Positions 25,027-33,228 of a DNA stretch of 64,000 nucleotides are shown one piece after another. Source of the stretch: Halorubrum sp. JWXQ-INN 858 (lineage in GTDB: Archaea; Halobacteriota; Halobacteria; Halobacteriales; Haloferacaceae); NCBI RefSeq assembly GCF_009806985.1, contig NZ_WUAX01000011.1:186001-250000 (forward strand). The letters run 5' to 3'. The position numbers and the translations under genes were made by a program. Position 1 is the stretch's first letter, and each line of letters starts with the position of its first letter. A model generated the notes under the pieces. That model saw nothing but the letters and a program-made list of their open reading frames with translations, was not told the origin of the DNA and did not search any database.

Positions 25027-25422
25027 ATGCCCGCCCTCCAAGCGCCCTCGACGGGAACCGCCCTCGGACTGCTCTCGATCGGACTGCTCGCGGGGATGAG
25101 CGGCGTCCGGCTCGTCGGCACCCCCGACGCGCCGTGGGTCGGCGTCGCGCTCGTCGCGCTCGTCACCGGCCTGCTGTGCGGTCCGGTCGCGTGGCTGGCG
25201 CGGGACCGCCTCCCCGCGGACCGCCGCGGCCTGCTCCTCGCCGGGTTCGCCGGCGCGGTACTGCTCGGCTTCCCCCTCGCGCTCGGTGCCGCGCTCGTGC
25301 TCGAGGTTCCGGTCCGTCTCGCGGGCGACGTCCTGATCCTCGGCACGTTCGTCGGCGGGGTCGGCGTCGTCCTCGCCGAGGCCACGGTCGTGCCGGCGAG
25401 GCTGCGGAGCGGCGGTTTGTAA
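25027..25422 (+). CDS. Small four-helix membrane protein, unknown
   Basis: A 131-residue very hydrophobic protein with four segments (about 10-28, 38-56, 68-88 and 98-118). No family recognised and no polar active-site motif. A CTTAAGG element sits about 33 nt before the ATG, consistent with leaderless transcription. It is divergent from the radical SAM gene. Confidence 0.7.
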   Translation: MPALQAPSTGTALGLLSIGLLAGMSGVRLVGTPDAPWVGVALVALVTGLLCGPVAWLARDRLPADRRGLLLAGFAGAVLLGFPLALGAALVLEVPVRLAGDVLILGTFVGGVGVVLAEATVVPARLRSGGL

Positions 25423-25439
25423 GCTCCCCTCGCACCGCC

Positions 25440-25513
25440 GTCGCTCGCCGCCGCCCGTCGTCCGGACCGCCGCCACGTCGCTCGCCGCCGTCCGTCGTCC
25501 GGACCGCCGCCAC
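25440..25513. repeat. 37-bp tandem duplication
   Basis: Two copies (25440-25476 and 25477-25513) differing at one base. Fills the gap between the membrane protein and the small zinc-ribbon gene. Confidence 0.95.
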
Positions 25514-25549
25514 GTCGTTTAAGCCCTCCCCGACCCAACGGATCGGTAT

Positions 25550-25705
25550 ATGCCCGCGACGAAGGAGGTCAAATGCGAGAGCGCCGATTGCGAGCTCGAC
25601 ATGTTCGAGAACCACTACACGTACGACGTCCCCGACGACCACTCCGTCGCGGACCTAACGTGTCCGTACTGTGGCGGAACCCAGCTCTCCGAGATCGAGG
25701 TGTAG
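25550..25705 (+). CDS. 51-residue zinc-ribbon protein
   Basis: A small gene read directly from the sequence: MPATKEVKCESADCELDM, then YDVPDDHSVADL and TCPYCGGTQLSEIEV. Four cysteines (9, 14, 38 and 41) form a C-x4-C...C-x2-C zinc ribbon. TTTAAG at 25518-25523 is about 30 nt before the ATG, as expected for a leaderless transcript. The Hsp20 gene starts 4 bp after its stop, so the two are likely co-transcribed. Codon use and acidic composition fit the neighbours. Function is unknown; small zinc ribbons of this kind are frequent in haloarchaea. Confidence 0.85.
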   Translation: MPATKEVKCESADCELDMFENHYTYDVPDDHSVADLTCPYCGGTQLSEIEV

Positions 25706-25709
25706 CCGG

Positions 25710-26168
25710 GTGACACGATTCCTCGACGCCGGCCGCTCGGCGTTCCGCAAGGCGCTGGAGCGCGTCGGTCGCGGGTGGAGCAAGATGCAGGAGAAGCGAC
25801 CCCTCTCGTACGACTTACTGGAGAGCGAGGAGGCGTACCTCGTCGTCTTCGACGCGCCCGGCGTCCGCGGCGAGGACATCCAAGTGAAGTTCCTCGATCA
25901 CACCGTCGAGGTGCGGATCGACCGCTTCCGGGACTTCTACGAGGGCTACGAGATGATGTTCCCCGGACGCGGGCTCACCCTGTCCGGGAGCGCCGACCTC
26001 CCGCACGACGCCGACGTGACGCCGCACGGGTCGAACGCGACGCTCACCCGCAACGGGACGCTGGAGGTCGAGATCCCCAAGGACGAATCGACGCGCCGCG
26101 TCGACGTCGTCGAGGAGAACGGAGAGGGCGACGACGCGGGGAACGGCTCGGGCAGCGACGAGCGGTAG
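25710..26168 (+). CDS. Hsp20/alpha-crystallin family small heat-shock protein
   Basis: A 152-residue chaperone. The alpha-crystallin domain spans about residues 30-120: YDLLESEEAYLVVFDAPGV, EDIQVKFLDHTVEVRIDRF, LTLSGSADLPHDAD, then NGTLEVEIPK, which corresponds to the G-x-L-x-I/V-x-I/V consensus near the end of the domain. The tail is acidic. The start is taken as GTG 25710 (VTRFLDAGRSAFRKALERV), 4 bp after the zinc-ribbon gene. Small heat-shock proteins hold unfolded clients until ATP-dependent chaperones act. Confidence 0.9.
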   Translation: MTRFLDAGRSAFRKALERVGRGWSKMQEKRPLSYDLLESEEAYLVVFDAPGVRGEDIQVKFLDHTVEVRIDRFRDFYEGYEMMFPGRGLTLSGSADLPHDADVTPHGSNATLTRNGTLEVEIPKDESTRRVDVVEENGEGDDAGNGSGSDER

Positions 26169-26200
26169 CGGAGGCGGCCGCGGCGGCTCTTGAACCACAC

Positions 26201-26280
26201 GCCGCTTATAAGCGATCTGTCGAGAGCGTACGCGGTTTATAAACGATCGCTCCAGGAGCGCGGGCCATTTATAAACGGTG
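26201..26280. repeat. Three evenly spaced palindromic TTATAA elements between convergent genes
   Basis: GCTTATAAGC, GTTTATAAAC and ATTTATAAAC place their TTATAA cores at 26206, 26237 and 26269, spacing 31 and 32 bp. The first two are perfect 10-bp palindromes. They sit between the Hsp20 gene and a convergent oxidoreductase gene, where no promoter is needed. Confidence 0.9.
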
Positions 26281-26293
26281 CCCGGCGACGCCG

Positions 26294-27634
26294 TCAGTCG
26301 CCGCGGCTCCGCACGGTCATCCCCTCGCGGATCTCGAACGACTCGTCGCCGTCGAACCGGGTCGGGTCGAACGCGTCGATCCACGGCGACTCGGCGTCGG
26401 CGTTCTCGTTTCCGTCCTCGTTCTCGCTCACATTCCCGTTCGCGTCCTCGCTCTCGCTCGCGTTCCCGTCGCCGTCCTCGATCTCGCCGTCGTCCGGTGA
26501 GAGCGTCGCGAGCACCCCGGTCGCGAGGTGCTCGCCGAAGGCGGGCGCGCGCATGAACCCGTGACCCTGCCAGCCGGCGGCGACGAAGACACCGTCGGCG
26601 ACCGGGCCGACCAGCGGGTCGCCGTCCGGGGTTGCCGTGCAGAGCCCGGCCCACGCGCGGTCGACGGCGGGGTCGTGGCGGGCCCGCTCGCGGAGGGTCA
26701 CCGAGACGTCCTCGACGAACCAGTCGTCGCCGTCGCGGTCGTAGTCGTCGGGGTCGGCCTCGACGGGGACGGTGCCGTCGCCCGCCAACAGCCCCGCCGG
26801 GTGCGGCCGGAAATAGACGCCCGCGGTCGCGTCGTACGTCATCGGGCCGTCGTAGGCGGCGTCGCTCACGAGCGCCTGCACCCGATACGGCTTGACCGGG
26901 AGCCGGACCTCGGCCGTCGAGAAGAACCGCTCCGTGTGCGCGCCGACCGCGACGACGACCGCGTCGAACCGGCGGGGCGTCCCGTCGACGCGGAGGGTCG
27001 GCTCGAGGGTGTCGTTGCCGCCCTCTCCACCATCCCCGCCGTCTCCACCCTCCTCGACCTCTCCACCATCTCCGCCCTCCCCGCCCTCCGCGAGTTCGAC
27101 CTCGACGCCCGTCTCGATCGTCACCCCCGCCTCGCGAGCCCGGTCGGCCATCGCCGAGACGTAGCTCCCGGGATCGGCCCAGCCGGCCCCCTCCGCGACG
27201 GCCGCGACGGCGAGGTCGTCGGTCGCGAGCGGGAACCGCTCGCCGAGCGCTTCGGGGTCGACCACCGAGACGTCCCGCCCGTGTGCGCGCATGCGATCGA
27301 CCATCGCCGGCACCGCCTCGGCGTCGTCGTCCCCGTCACGGACCGCGATCACGTACGGGCACGGCGTGAACTCGAACCCGGGAAGCGACCCGGAGAGCTC
27401 CCGGAAACGTTCCATCGCGCGGGCCGCGAGCGCGGCGTCGACGTCCTCGGCGTAGGCGTCGTACAGCACGCCCGCCGCGCGCCCGGAGCTCCCGTCCCCG
27501 AGATCGCCGCGCTCGAACAGCGTCACCGCCGCGTCCCGGGCCGCGAGGTCGGCCGCCGCCGTGACCCCGACCGCGCCGCCGCCGACGACCGCGACCGTCG
27601 GCCCTCCCGCCCGTGGCTCCGTCGTTCGGCTCAT
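26294..27634 (-). CDS. FAD-dependent oxidoreductase (DAO family)
   Basis: A 446-residue flavoenzyme with an N-terminal dinucleotide-binding GGGAVG motif (residues 18-23, VAVVGGGAVGVTAAADLA) and the family ending PDGDPLVGPVADGVFVAAGW then GHGFMRAPAFGEHLA. It resembles D-amino-acid/sarcosine/glycine oxidase-type proteins. A Gly/Glu-rich insert of about 25 residues (EGGEGGDGGEVEEGGDGG) lies near 185-212 and an acidic Asn/Glu-rich stretch (ESEDANGNVSENEDGN) near 400, both low complexity. Start ATG at 27632-27634. The amine or acid oxidised is unknown. Confidence 0.88.
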   Translation of the reverse strand: MSRTTEPRAGGPTVAVVGGGAVGVTAAADLAARDAAVTLFERGDLGDGSSGRAAGVLYDAYAEDVDAALAARAMERFRELSGSLPGFEFTPCPYVIAVRDGDDDAEAVPAMVDRMRAHGRDVSVVDPEALGERFPLATDDLAVAAVAEGAGWADPGSYVSAMADRAREAGVTIETGVEVELAEGGEGGDGGEVEEGGDGGDGGEGGNDTLEPTLRVDGTPRRFDAVVVAVGAHTERFFSTAEVRLPVKPYRVQALVSDAAYDGPMTYDATAGVYFRPHPAGLLAGDGTVPVEADPDDYDRDGDDWFVEDVSVTLRERARHDPAVDRAWAGLCTATPDGDPLVGPVADGVFVAAGWQGHGFMRAPAFGEHLATGVLATLSPDDGEIEDGDGNASESEDANGNVSENEDGNENADAESPWIDAFDPTRFDGDESFEIREGMTVRSRGD

Positions 27635-27757
27635 ACCGTCGCTCCGGCGGCGCAGGGTAAAACACTGGGGGGCCGTCGTCTCCCATCCCGACAGCACCGC
27701 GCCCGGTAACGGCCGCGTCCCCGGTCCGATTATTGTCGTGGAAGCCCTCCGATCGGT

Positions 27758-28783
27758 ATGAACCAGCTCGTCGACGGGGAGTGGCGGACCGACGCGTACG
27801 AGTCGACCGACGACGACGGGACGTTCCAACGGGGCGAGACGACGTTCCGCGATTGGATCGCCGGCAGCGACGTCCCTGCCCATATCGATGCGGAGCCGAC
27901 CGACCGGTATCAGCCCGAGGCGAGCCGCTACCACCTCTACGTCTCGTACGCCTGTCCGTGGGCCCACCGGACCCTGCTCGCGCGATCGCTGCTCGGGCTG
28001 GAGGACGCCATCGGCGTCTCCGTCGTCGACCCGTGGCGCGGCGCGGACGGCTGGCAGTTCTCGCCCGAAAAGGAGGGCTGTACCCCCGACCGAGTCCACG
28101 ACAGCGACTACCTCCGGGAGCTGTACGTCGCCGCCGACCCCGACGCGACCTGTCGCGTGACCGTCCCCGTCCTCTGGGACACCGAAACCGATACTGTCGT
28201 CAACAACGAGTCGCGCGAGGTCCTCCGCATGCTGACGACCGCCTTCGACGACCTCGGCAACGGCGTCAGCCTCCTCCCCGACGATCCCGCGGGGGTCGAG
28301 CGCGTCGACGAGCTGATCTCCGCGATCTACGAGCCGGTCAACAACGGGGTGTACCGCGCGGGCTTCGCGACCTCGCAGGCGGCGTACGACGAGGCGGTCG
28401 ACGACCTGTTCGACGCGTTGGACCGCTGGAACGACCACCTCGCGGACCGTCGCTACCTCGCCGGCGACCGGCTCACTGAGGCGGACCTCTGTCTGTTCAC
28501 CACGCTCGTGCGGTTCGACCACGTCTACCACACGCACTTCATGTGTAACGTCCGGTACGTCCACCAGTACGAGCACCTCTGGCCGTACGTCCGCGACCTG
28601 TTCGGGACGCCGGGCGTCGCCGACACGGTGGACCTCGCGCATATCAAGGAACACTACTACACCACGCATCCGGAGGTGACCCCGACCGGAATCGTCGCGC
28701 GCGGGCCCGACCTCGACTGGGACGCCCCGCACGACCGCGACCGGCTGGGCGGGTCGCCGCCGACCCCCGACGCCACGGACTGA
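27758..28783 (+). CDS. Glutathionyl-hydroquinone reductase-like (Xi-class GST) protein
   Basis: A 341-residue protein of the ECM4/YqjG family. SYACPWAHRTLLAR contains the catalytic Cys66 of Xi-class GSTs. The C-terminal helical domain carries RYLAGDRLTEADLCLFTTLVRFD, the GST C-domain capping motif, and VYHTHFMCN. The family reduces glutathionyl-quinone conjugates with a thiol. Haloarchaea generally use gamma-glutamylcysteine rather than glutathione, so the natural thiol here may differ (inference from established physiology). GATTATTG sits about 30 nt before the ATG. The gene stands alone. Confidence 0.9.
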   Translation: MNQLVDGEWRTDAYESTDDDGTFQRGETTFRDWIAGSDVPAHIDAEPTDRYQPEASRYHLYVSYACPWAHRTLLARSLLGLEDAIGVSVVDPWRGADGWQFSPEKEGCTPDRVHDSDYLRELYVAADPDATCRVTVPVLWDTETDTVVNNESREVLRMLTTAFDDLGNGVSLLPDDPAGVERVDELISAIYEPVNNGVYRAGFATSQAAYDEAVDDLFDALDRWNDHLADRRYLAGDRLTEADLCLFTTLVRFDHVYHTHFMCNVRYVHQYEHLWPYVRDLFGTPGVADTVDLAHIKEHYYTTHPEVTPTGIVARGPDLDWDAPHDRDRLGGSPPTPDATD

Positions 28784-28785
28784 TC

Positions 28786-28835
28786 GCGGCGGCCGTATCG
28801 CCCGATCGATCCCGCGGCGGCCGTATCGCCCGATC
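28786..28835. repeat. 22-bp direct repeat (2 copies, period 28)
   Basis: GCGGCGGCCGTATCGCCCGA and two more bases occur at 28786-28807 and 28814-28835 between two convergent genes. Confidence 0.9.
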
Positions 28836-28850
28836 AAGCCCCGGACGCCG

Positions 28851-29906
28851 TCACGCCCAGGGCTGTTCGGTGAACTCGCCGGACTCGATCTCGCGTTCGA
28901 TCTCCGCGAGCGTCTCGCCGCCGACGCCGACGAGGTGACAGAGCGGGTGTCCGGGGGCGGCGACGGGGTTCTGTAACACGCCGACCAACAGCCCGGTGAA
29001 CGGGGCCCGGACGATCACCTCGCTCTGGCTGAAGTGCCCGGAGATCCGACACACCGCGTCGCCCTCGTGGACCAGCGGGTTGTCGTACAGCATCTCCACC
29101 AGCCCGCCCTGGTCGGCGCGTAGCCACGTCTTCTCGGTGGCCGAATCGATCACGCGCCGCCAGCCGGGCCAGTCGACCGCCTCGCCGGGCAGGACGTCGA
29201 GCTCGGCGAGCACCGACTCGATCCCGTCAAGCGCGCGGTCGATCAGCGGCAGCTGGAAGCGGTGTGCCTTCCCCATCTCGACGGTGATCGTCGGCGTTCC
29301 GTTCCGGGTCGCCACCGAGCGGAGGCTCCCCTCGTCGGCCTCGCCGGCGAGCACGAGGTTCGAGCCGAACGCCCGTGCGAGGCGGTTGACCTCGGGGTCG
29401 GCCATGTCGGCGCGCACGTGATACATGGTCGTGCGGTTGCGCGTGGACGTGTGGAGGTCGATCCCGTAGTCACACGGCTCGATGAAGCGTTTGTACACGA
29501 CGTTCGCGATCCGCTCCGCGGTGTTCGACCGCGCCCGCCCGGGGAACGACCGGTTCAGGTCCTGGTCGTAGATGGGGATGTAGCGCTGCTGGGCGAGGTA
29601 GCCGGGCACGTTCACCACGTGTAACAACACGAGCGTGCCGGCGATCTCGTCCGGCTCGTATCGGGCCGCGACGTCCTGGACCACCTTCACGCCGTTGAGC
29701 TCGTCGCCGTGGAGCGCCGCGGTCACGAACACCGTCGGCCCGTCACGCTCCCCGTTGACGATCGTCACCGGGATCTCGACGGAGTCGCCGAGGTACGTCT
29801 CGGACACCTCCGACCGGAAGTGGCGTTTCTCGCCGGCTGGGACCTCGTTCTCGAAGCGGAACGGATTCGGCTCGTCCCGGCCCGTGGCGTCGGTGTCGTC
29901 TGCCAT
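28851..29906 (-). CDS. Succinylglutamate desuccinylase/aspartoacylase family protein
   Basis: A 351-residue zinc carboxypeptidase-fold protein. ALHGDELNG supplies zinc ligands His66 and Glu69; DLHTST near 151-155 provides the third ligand His152. NRSFPG follows the family active-site Arg block, and a C-terminal domain with VRAPFTGLLVGVLQNPV resembles the beta-barrel of this family. Members hydrolyse N-acyl amino acids such as N-acetylaspartate or N-succinylglutamate; the real substrate is undetermined. The start ATG at 29904-29906 is clear. It lies between two unrelated genes. Confidence 0.87.
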   Translation of the reverse strand: MADDTDATGRDEPNPFRFENEVPAGEKRHFRSEVSETYLGDSVEIPVTIVNGERDGPTVFVTAALHGDELNGVKVVQDVAARYEPDEIAGTLVLLHVVNVPGYLAQQRYIPIYDQDLNRSFPGRARSNTAERIANVVYKRFIEPCDYGIDLHTSTRNRTTMYHVRADMADPEVNRLARAFGSNLVLAGEADEGSLRSVATRNGTPTITVEMGKAHRFQLPLIDRALDGIESVLAELDVLPGEAVDWPGWRRVIDSATEKTWLRADQGGLVEMLYDNPLVHEGDAVCRISGHFSQSEVIVRAPFTGLLVGVLQNPVAAPGHPLCHLVGVGGETLAEIEREIESGEFTEQPWA

Positions 29907-29971
29907 ACCACGATGGTGACCCGCTGCCGTATCAACCTTGCCCGGGAGCCGCCCCGGACGGCCCGAACGGC

Positions 29972-30181
29972 TCAGTCGTGCTCGCCGCCGGCTCCCGCCG
30001 CCGCGTAGTCGACGACCGCGCTCGACGCGACGTAGCCGATCGCCCCGACGATCAGGCCCGCGATGAGCGCGATCGCGAAGTCCTCCGCGACGACGAACGC
30101 CGAGAGGAACGCGACCATGCCGACGGCGTTCGCACAGAGGAGTCGCAGCGTCAGGTATCGGGGACCGCTCGACGTCGTCAT
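29972..30181 (-). CDS. Small two-helix membrane protein, unknown
   Basis: A 69-residue protein beginning MTTSSGPRYLTLRLLCANAV. Two hydrophobic helices (about 13-32 and 36-60) with an Asp/His-containing tail. No family recognised. The longer in-frame upstream reading is arginine-rich and implausible. Confidence 0.6.
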   Translation of the reverse strand: MTTSSGPRYLTLRLLCANAVGMVAFLSAFVVAEDFAIALIAGLIVGAIGYVASSAVVDYAAAGAGGEHD

Positions 30182-30297
30182 GCCCCGACGGTTCGCCCCC
30201 GATCGCTTAAAAGCACCCGACTCCGCAACGACGGTCGCGACCCGTCCGCCGGCTGTCCCCCAAACGTTCATCTCCGATACCGACGCCACCGCGGCGT

Positions 30298-30762
30298 ATG
30301 TCGATCGACAGCGACCCGACCGGACGGGAGCAGATCGGAGGTCCGGCCGTTCGTGGCCGGGTCCACGACGACGACGAGGGGCGGGTGCGTAGGGGCCGAA
30401 CGACGACACGAAACGGCCCTCGGCGCGGTCGCGACGACGGGTACGCCCACGAGCGGGTCGCCGGGCGGTCGTCCGTGCGGCCGGCTCGGGTCGGGGCGGT
30501 TCTCGTCGCCGTCGGTGGGGTCGGGGCCCTCGTGGTGGTCGTCGCCGCCGCGCTCCTCGGCTCCGTCGGCCCTCTCGGTTCTGCGGTCGGGGACGGAATC
30601 CCGCTCTTCGCCGGCGGCGACGCGACCGCGATCGACCCCGCCCCGCTCGTCGCCGTCGTTCGTCTCGTCCGGGACGCGTCGCTGGTCGCGAGCGGGATCA
30701 CGACGGGCGTCGGCGGGTGCCTGCTGGCGCTCGCCGCGGTCCGCGTCAGGGGACGGCGGTGA
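30298..30762 (+). CDS. Hypothetical membrane protein
   Basis: A 154-residue protein with a charged N-terminal half (about residues 1-60, many Arg/Asp) and two hydrophobic segments (67-92 and 120-148). No recognisable domain. Supported by a plausible start, a strong hydrophobic pattern and by the gap it fills; still the least certain of the membrane genes here. Confidence 0.5.
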   Translation: MSIDSDPTGREQIGGPAVRGRVHDDDEGRVRRGRTTTRNGPRRGRDDGYAHERVAGRSSVRPARVGAVLVAVGGVGALVVVVAAALLGSVGPLGSAVGDGIPLFAGGDATAIDPAPLVAVVRLVRDASLVASGITTGVGGCLLALAAVRVRGRR

Positions 30763-30839
30763 ACGCCCCTGGAAAATTCCCGGAACGCCCTCGGAACGTC
30801 CCCGGAACGGCTTTGGGTTCCGCGGCGCTATCGCCTCCC

Positions 30840-31403
30840 ATGGTGTTGACAGAATCCGATTCCGAGCTCGACCGCGGGGACGCCGCGCCGGACTTCGAGC
30901 TTCCCGGAACCGACGGCGAGACGTACACGCTCGACTCGTTCGACGGCGACGCGCTGCTCGTCGTCTTCACCTGCAACCACTGTCCGTACGCGATCGCGAA
31001 GTTCGACCTCCTCAACGAGCTGGCGGCCGACTACGACGCGCTCGACGTCGTCGGGATCAACCCCAACGACGCCACGGAGAAGGCGGACGACTCCTTCGAG
31101 GCGATGCGTGAACACGTCGCCGACGGCACGATCGCGTACGACGCGTACCTCCGCGACGCCGACGGCTCCGTCGCCGAGGCGTACGGCGCGGTCTGTACCC
31201 CCGACCCGTTCCTGTTCGGCCGCGAGGACGGTGGGTGGCGGCTCCGGTACCACGGCCGGCTCGACGACGCGCTCAGCCCCGACGACGAGGCGACGGAGTA
31301 CTACGTTCGGGAAGCCGTCGAGGCGGTCCTCGCCGGCGACGAGGTCGCGATCCCGGACCGCCCGTCGCAGGGCTGTTCGATCAAGTGGCCCGACGGGGAC
31401 TGA
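30840..31403 (+). CDS. Redoxin/thioredoxin-like protein (AhpC/TSA fold)
   Basis: A 187-residue protein. APDFELPGTDGETYTLDSF opens the thioredoxin-like fold. LLVVFTCNHCPYAIAK carries a CxxC active site (Cys45, Cys48) with His inside, and INPNDATEKADDSFEAM follows. VCTPDPFLF includes the conserved cis-Pro region. This is the archaeal redoxin-domain family that handles thiol-disulfide exchange or peroxide. The start ATG at 30840 leaves the fold complete. Confidence 0.88.
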   Translation: MVLTESDSELDRGDAAPDFELPGTDGETYTLDSFDGDALLVVFTCNHCPYAIAKFDLLNELAADYDALDVVGINPNDATEKADDSFEAMREHVADGTIAYDAYLRDADGSVAEAYGAVCTPDPFLFGREDGGWRLRYHGRLDDALSPDDEATEYYVREAVEAVLAGDEVAIPDRPSQGCSIKWPDGD

Positions 31404-31521
31404 ACGCGAGCGGTTGACGCGCGGATGATAGCGTCCCCAAAAAGGCGCTGGAAAGGAGGAACCGACCTCTCAGGTAGTTGCCGTCTCAGGTCGTTCCCGT
31501 CTCAGGTACGTCTCCGGATAT

Positions 31522-31965
31522 CTACGTCTCGTCGCCGGCGGCGAGCCGTTCGAGCGTCTCGCGGGCGTTCGCGACGGCCGCCTCCTTCTTCGCGGGGTAC
31601 GCCTCCACCTTCGATCGGAGCGTGATCCCCGGTCCGAGCCGCACGTCGCCTTTGAACGCCGCCTGTTTGTCCAGCCGGAGGAACAGCGCGCAGTTGTCGT
31701 CGACGCGGTCGTCGAGCTCGTCGAGGACCCGGTCGAGGTCGTCGAGCGTCGCGAGGCGGTCGAGGACGTGTCGCATCTCGTCGGCAGTCTCGACGCGGGC
31801 CGAGAGCACGACGATCCGGTCGCCGTGATGGCCGACGTTCTCGACGCGATCGAGATCGACCGTCTCCGGGAGGAACGTGCGGAGGGCCTCCTCGACGCGC
31901 TTCTCGTCCTCGGTCGCGTACACGAACGTTCGGAGGTCGACGTAGTGGAACGGAACTCTGGGCAT
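31522..31965 (-). CDS. Archaeal RNA-binding protein, exosome-associated (COG1325 family)
   Basis: A 147-residue protein of the archaeal exosome-associated RNA-binding family (DUF54-type). It opens PRVPFHYVDLRTFVYATED, with EENVGHHGDRI-type features (VENVGHHGDRIVVL) and the conserved LFLRLDKQAAFKGDVRLG. It likely binds RNA in exosome-dependent processing or decay. The next gene upstream on this strand, 24 bp away, is the DUF1918 small protein, and they may share a transcript. Confidence 0.83.
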   Translation of the reverse strand: MPRVPFHYVDLRTFVYATEDEKRVEEALRTFLPETVDLDRVENVGHHGDRIVVLSARVETADEMRHVLDRLATLDDLDRVLDELDDRVDDNCALFLRLDKQAAFKGDVRLGPGITLRSKVEAYPAKKEAAVANARETLERLAAGDET

Positions 31966-31989
31966 GCGGTACCTCGTGGTGGGGCGCTG

Positions 31990-32178
31990 TTACTCCTCGC
32001 TCTCGACGAGGTCGAGCGCGTCCTCGGGGACGCCCGTCTCCTGACCGTCCTCGAAGCTCACGGTGTAGGTCGCCTCCCCGAACATCGTCTCCATCACCTG
32101 CGTGATCGTCCCGGTCTCGCCGTCGTAGTCGCTGTGTTTGTCGTGGAACGTGACCGTGTCTTCCTTCTCGAAGCTCAT
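31990..32178 (-). CDS. DUF1918-type small protein
   Basis: A 62-residue acidic protein: MSFEKEDTVTFHDKHSDYDG, then TGTITQVMETMFGEATYTVSF and GVPEDALDLV. The pattern is a small SH3-like barrel of the DUF1918 family. It precedes the exosome-associated gene. Confidence 0.8.
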   Translation of the reverse strand: MSFEKEDTVTFHDKHSDYDGETGTITQVMETMFGEATYTVSFEDGQETGVPEDALDLVESEE

Positions 32179-32290
32179 GGGTTCCGTTCCGCCGGGACAC
32201 CTAAAAGCGCGCGGATCCCGGATCGACGCGGACGCGGCGAGTCCGCCCCGACGCGTCGGCTCGGCCGTTCAGAACCGCCGCGAGACGGAC

Positions 32291-32872
32291 TCACCACAGC
32301 ACGAACAGCGCCGCCGCGAGCGCGACGCCGACCACGACGCCGATCCCCAACAGCACGATCACGCTGTCGACGGCGACCGCGACGGCGACCGCGACGACGA
32401 CCGCGAGCAGCGCGAGCCCGAGCGCCGGAAGCCCCCCGTTCTCGACGGCGCGATCGAGCGCCGTCGCCAACCGCTGGGTGACCGGCGGCTCCGGCGGGCG
32501 TTCGGGGGGCTTCGAGAGCGACTCGTCGACGACGACGTCGTCGGCCGAGCGGTCGACCGGCGGGTCGATCCGCACGTCGACGTACTCGACGCCGGAGCCG
32601 TACCCCGTCACGACCTTGAGTTTGCCCTGGACCGGCTCGTCGAGCTCGTTCACGGAGACGTGAATACGCCTGGTGGCCTCGTCCTCGACGTAGTGGTTCG
32701 CCGTCGTGAGCGACGCCACCCGGTCGAGTTCGTCGTCGAAGTGCAGGTGGACGTGCGTCGACCGGCCGAGGTTCTCGAGTTCGATCGAGAACGGCCGATT
32801 CGTGGTGAACCGGTCGGGGGCCCGGATCGAGTGAACGGCGTCCCCGTTCAGTTCGACGGAGAGTGTCGGCAC
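32291..32872 (-). CDS. Conserved haloarchaeal membrane-anchored protein
   Basis: A 193-residue protein. Residues 1-110 form a beta-rich, likely Ig-like soluble domain (VELNGDAVHSIRAPDRFT, GRSTHVHLHFDDELDRVASL). Two adjacent hydrophobic helices (about 147-170 and 172-192) end the protein. A Pro-rich linker PPERPPEPPVTQ joins them. Function unknown. It is followed on this strand by no close gene, and the Trm112-like gene lies 49 bp upstream. Confidence 0.75.
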   Translation of the reverse strand: MPTLSVELNGDAVHSIRAPDRFTTNRPFSIELENLGRSTHVHLHFDDELDRVASLTTANHYVEDEATRRIHVSVNELDEPVQGKLKVVTGYGSGVEYVDVRIDPPVDRSADDVVVDESLSKPPERPPEPPVTQRLATALDRAVENGGLPALGLALLAVVVAVAVAVAVDSVIVLLGIGVVVGVALAAALFVLW

Positions 32873-32921
32873 AGAGTCCCTGTCGAACCCATCATAGAAA
32901 AAGATTCAGTCCACGGAGGGG

Positions 32922-33113
32922 TTACGCTGCCTCCTCGCGCATGTCCGGCGGCAGGAGGTTCGGGATCCCGTCCTCGATCGGGTACGTCTCGCCACACTCC
33001 GTACAGGTGAGCGTTCCCTCGAGGATCTCCTCGCCGTCGCGCTCGTCGACGTCGAGTTCGAGATCGTGTTTGTCGAGCGGGCAGCAGATGATGTCCATCA
33101 GCGACTCCTTCAT
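32922..33113 (-). CDS. Trm112-family (methyltransferase activator-like) protein
   Basis: A 63-residue zinc-binding protein: MKESLMDIICCPLDKHDLEL, with CTECGETYPIEDGIPNLLP. Cysteines 10/11, 37 and 40 form the Trm112/YcaR-like zinc site. In archaea Trm112 activates several rRNA, tRNA and protein methyltransferases by forming heterodimers. Its partner here is not known from sequence. Confidence 0.88.
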   Translation of the reverse strand: MKESLMDIICCPLDKHDLELDVDERDGEEILEGTLTCTECGETYPIEDGIPNLLPPDMREEAA

Positions 33114-33228
33114 AACCGCGGATTGTCGGCGGGCGTCAAAAGCCTGCGGGTTGTCGGACGGAGGGGCCGTTCACGACGCTCCGCCGACGATGACAATACC
33201 TTTGCCGCGGCGTGTCCCCCGACGAGGT

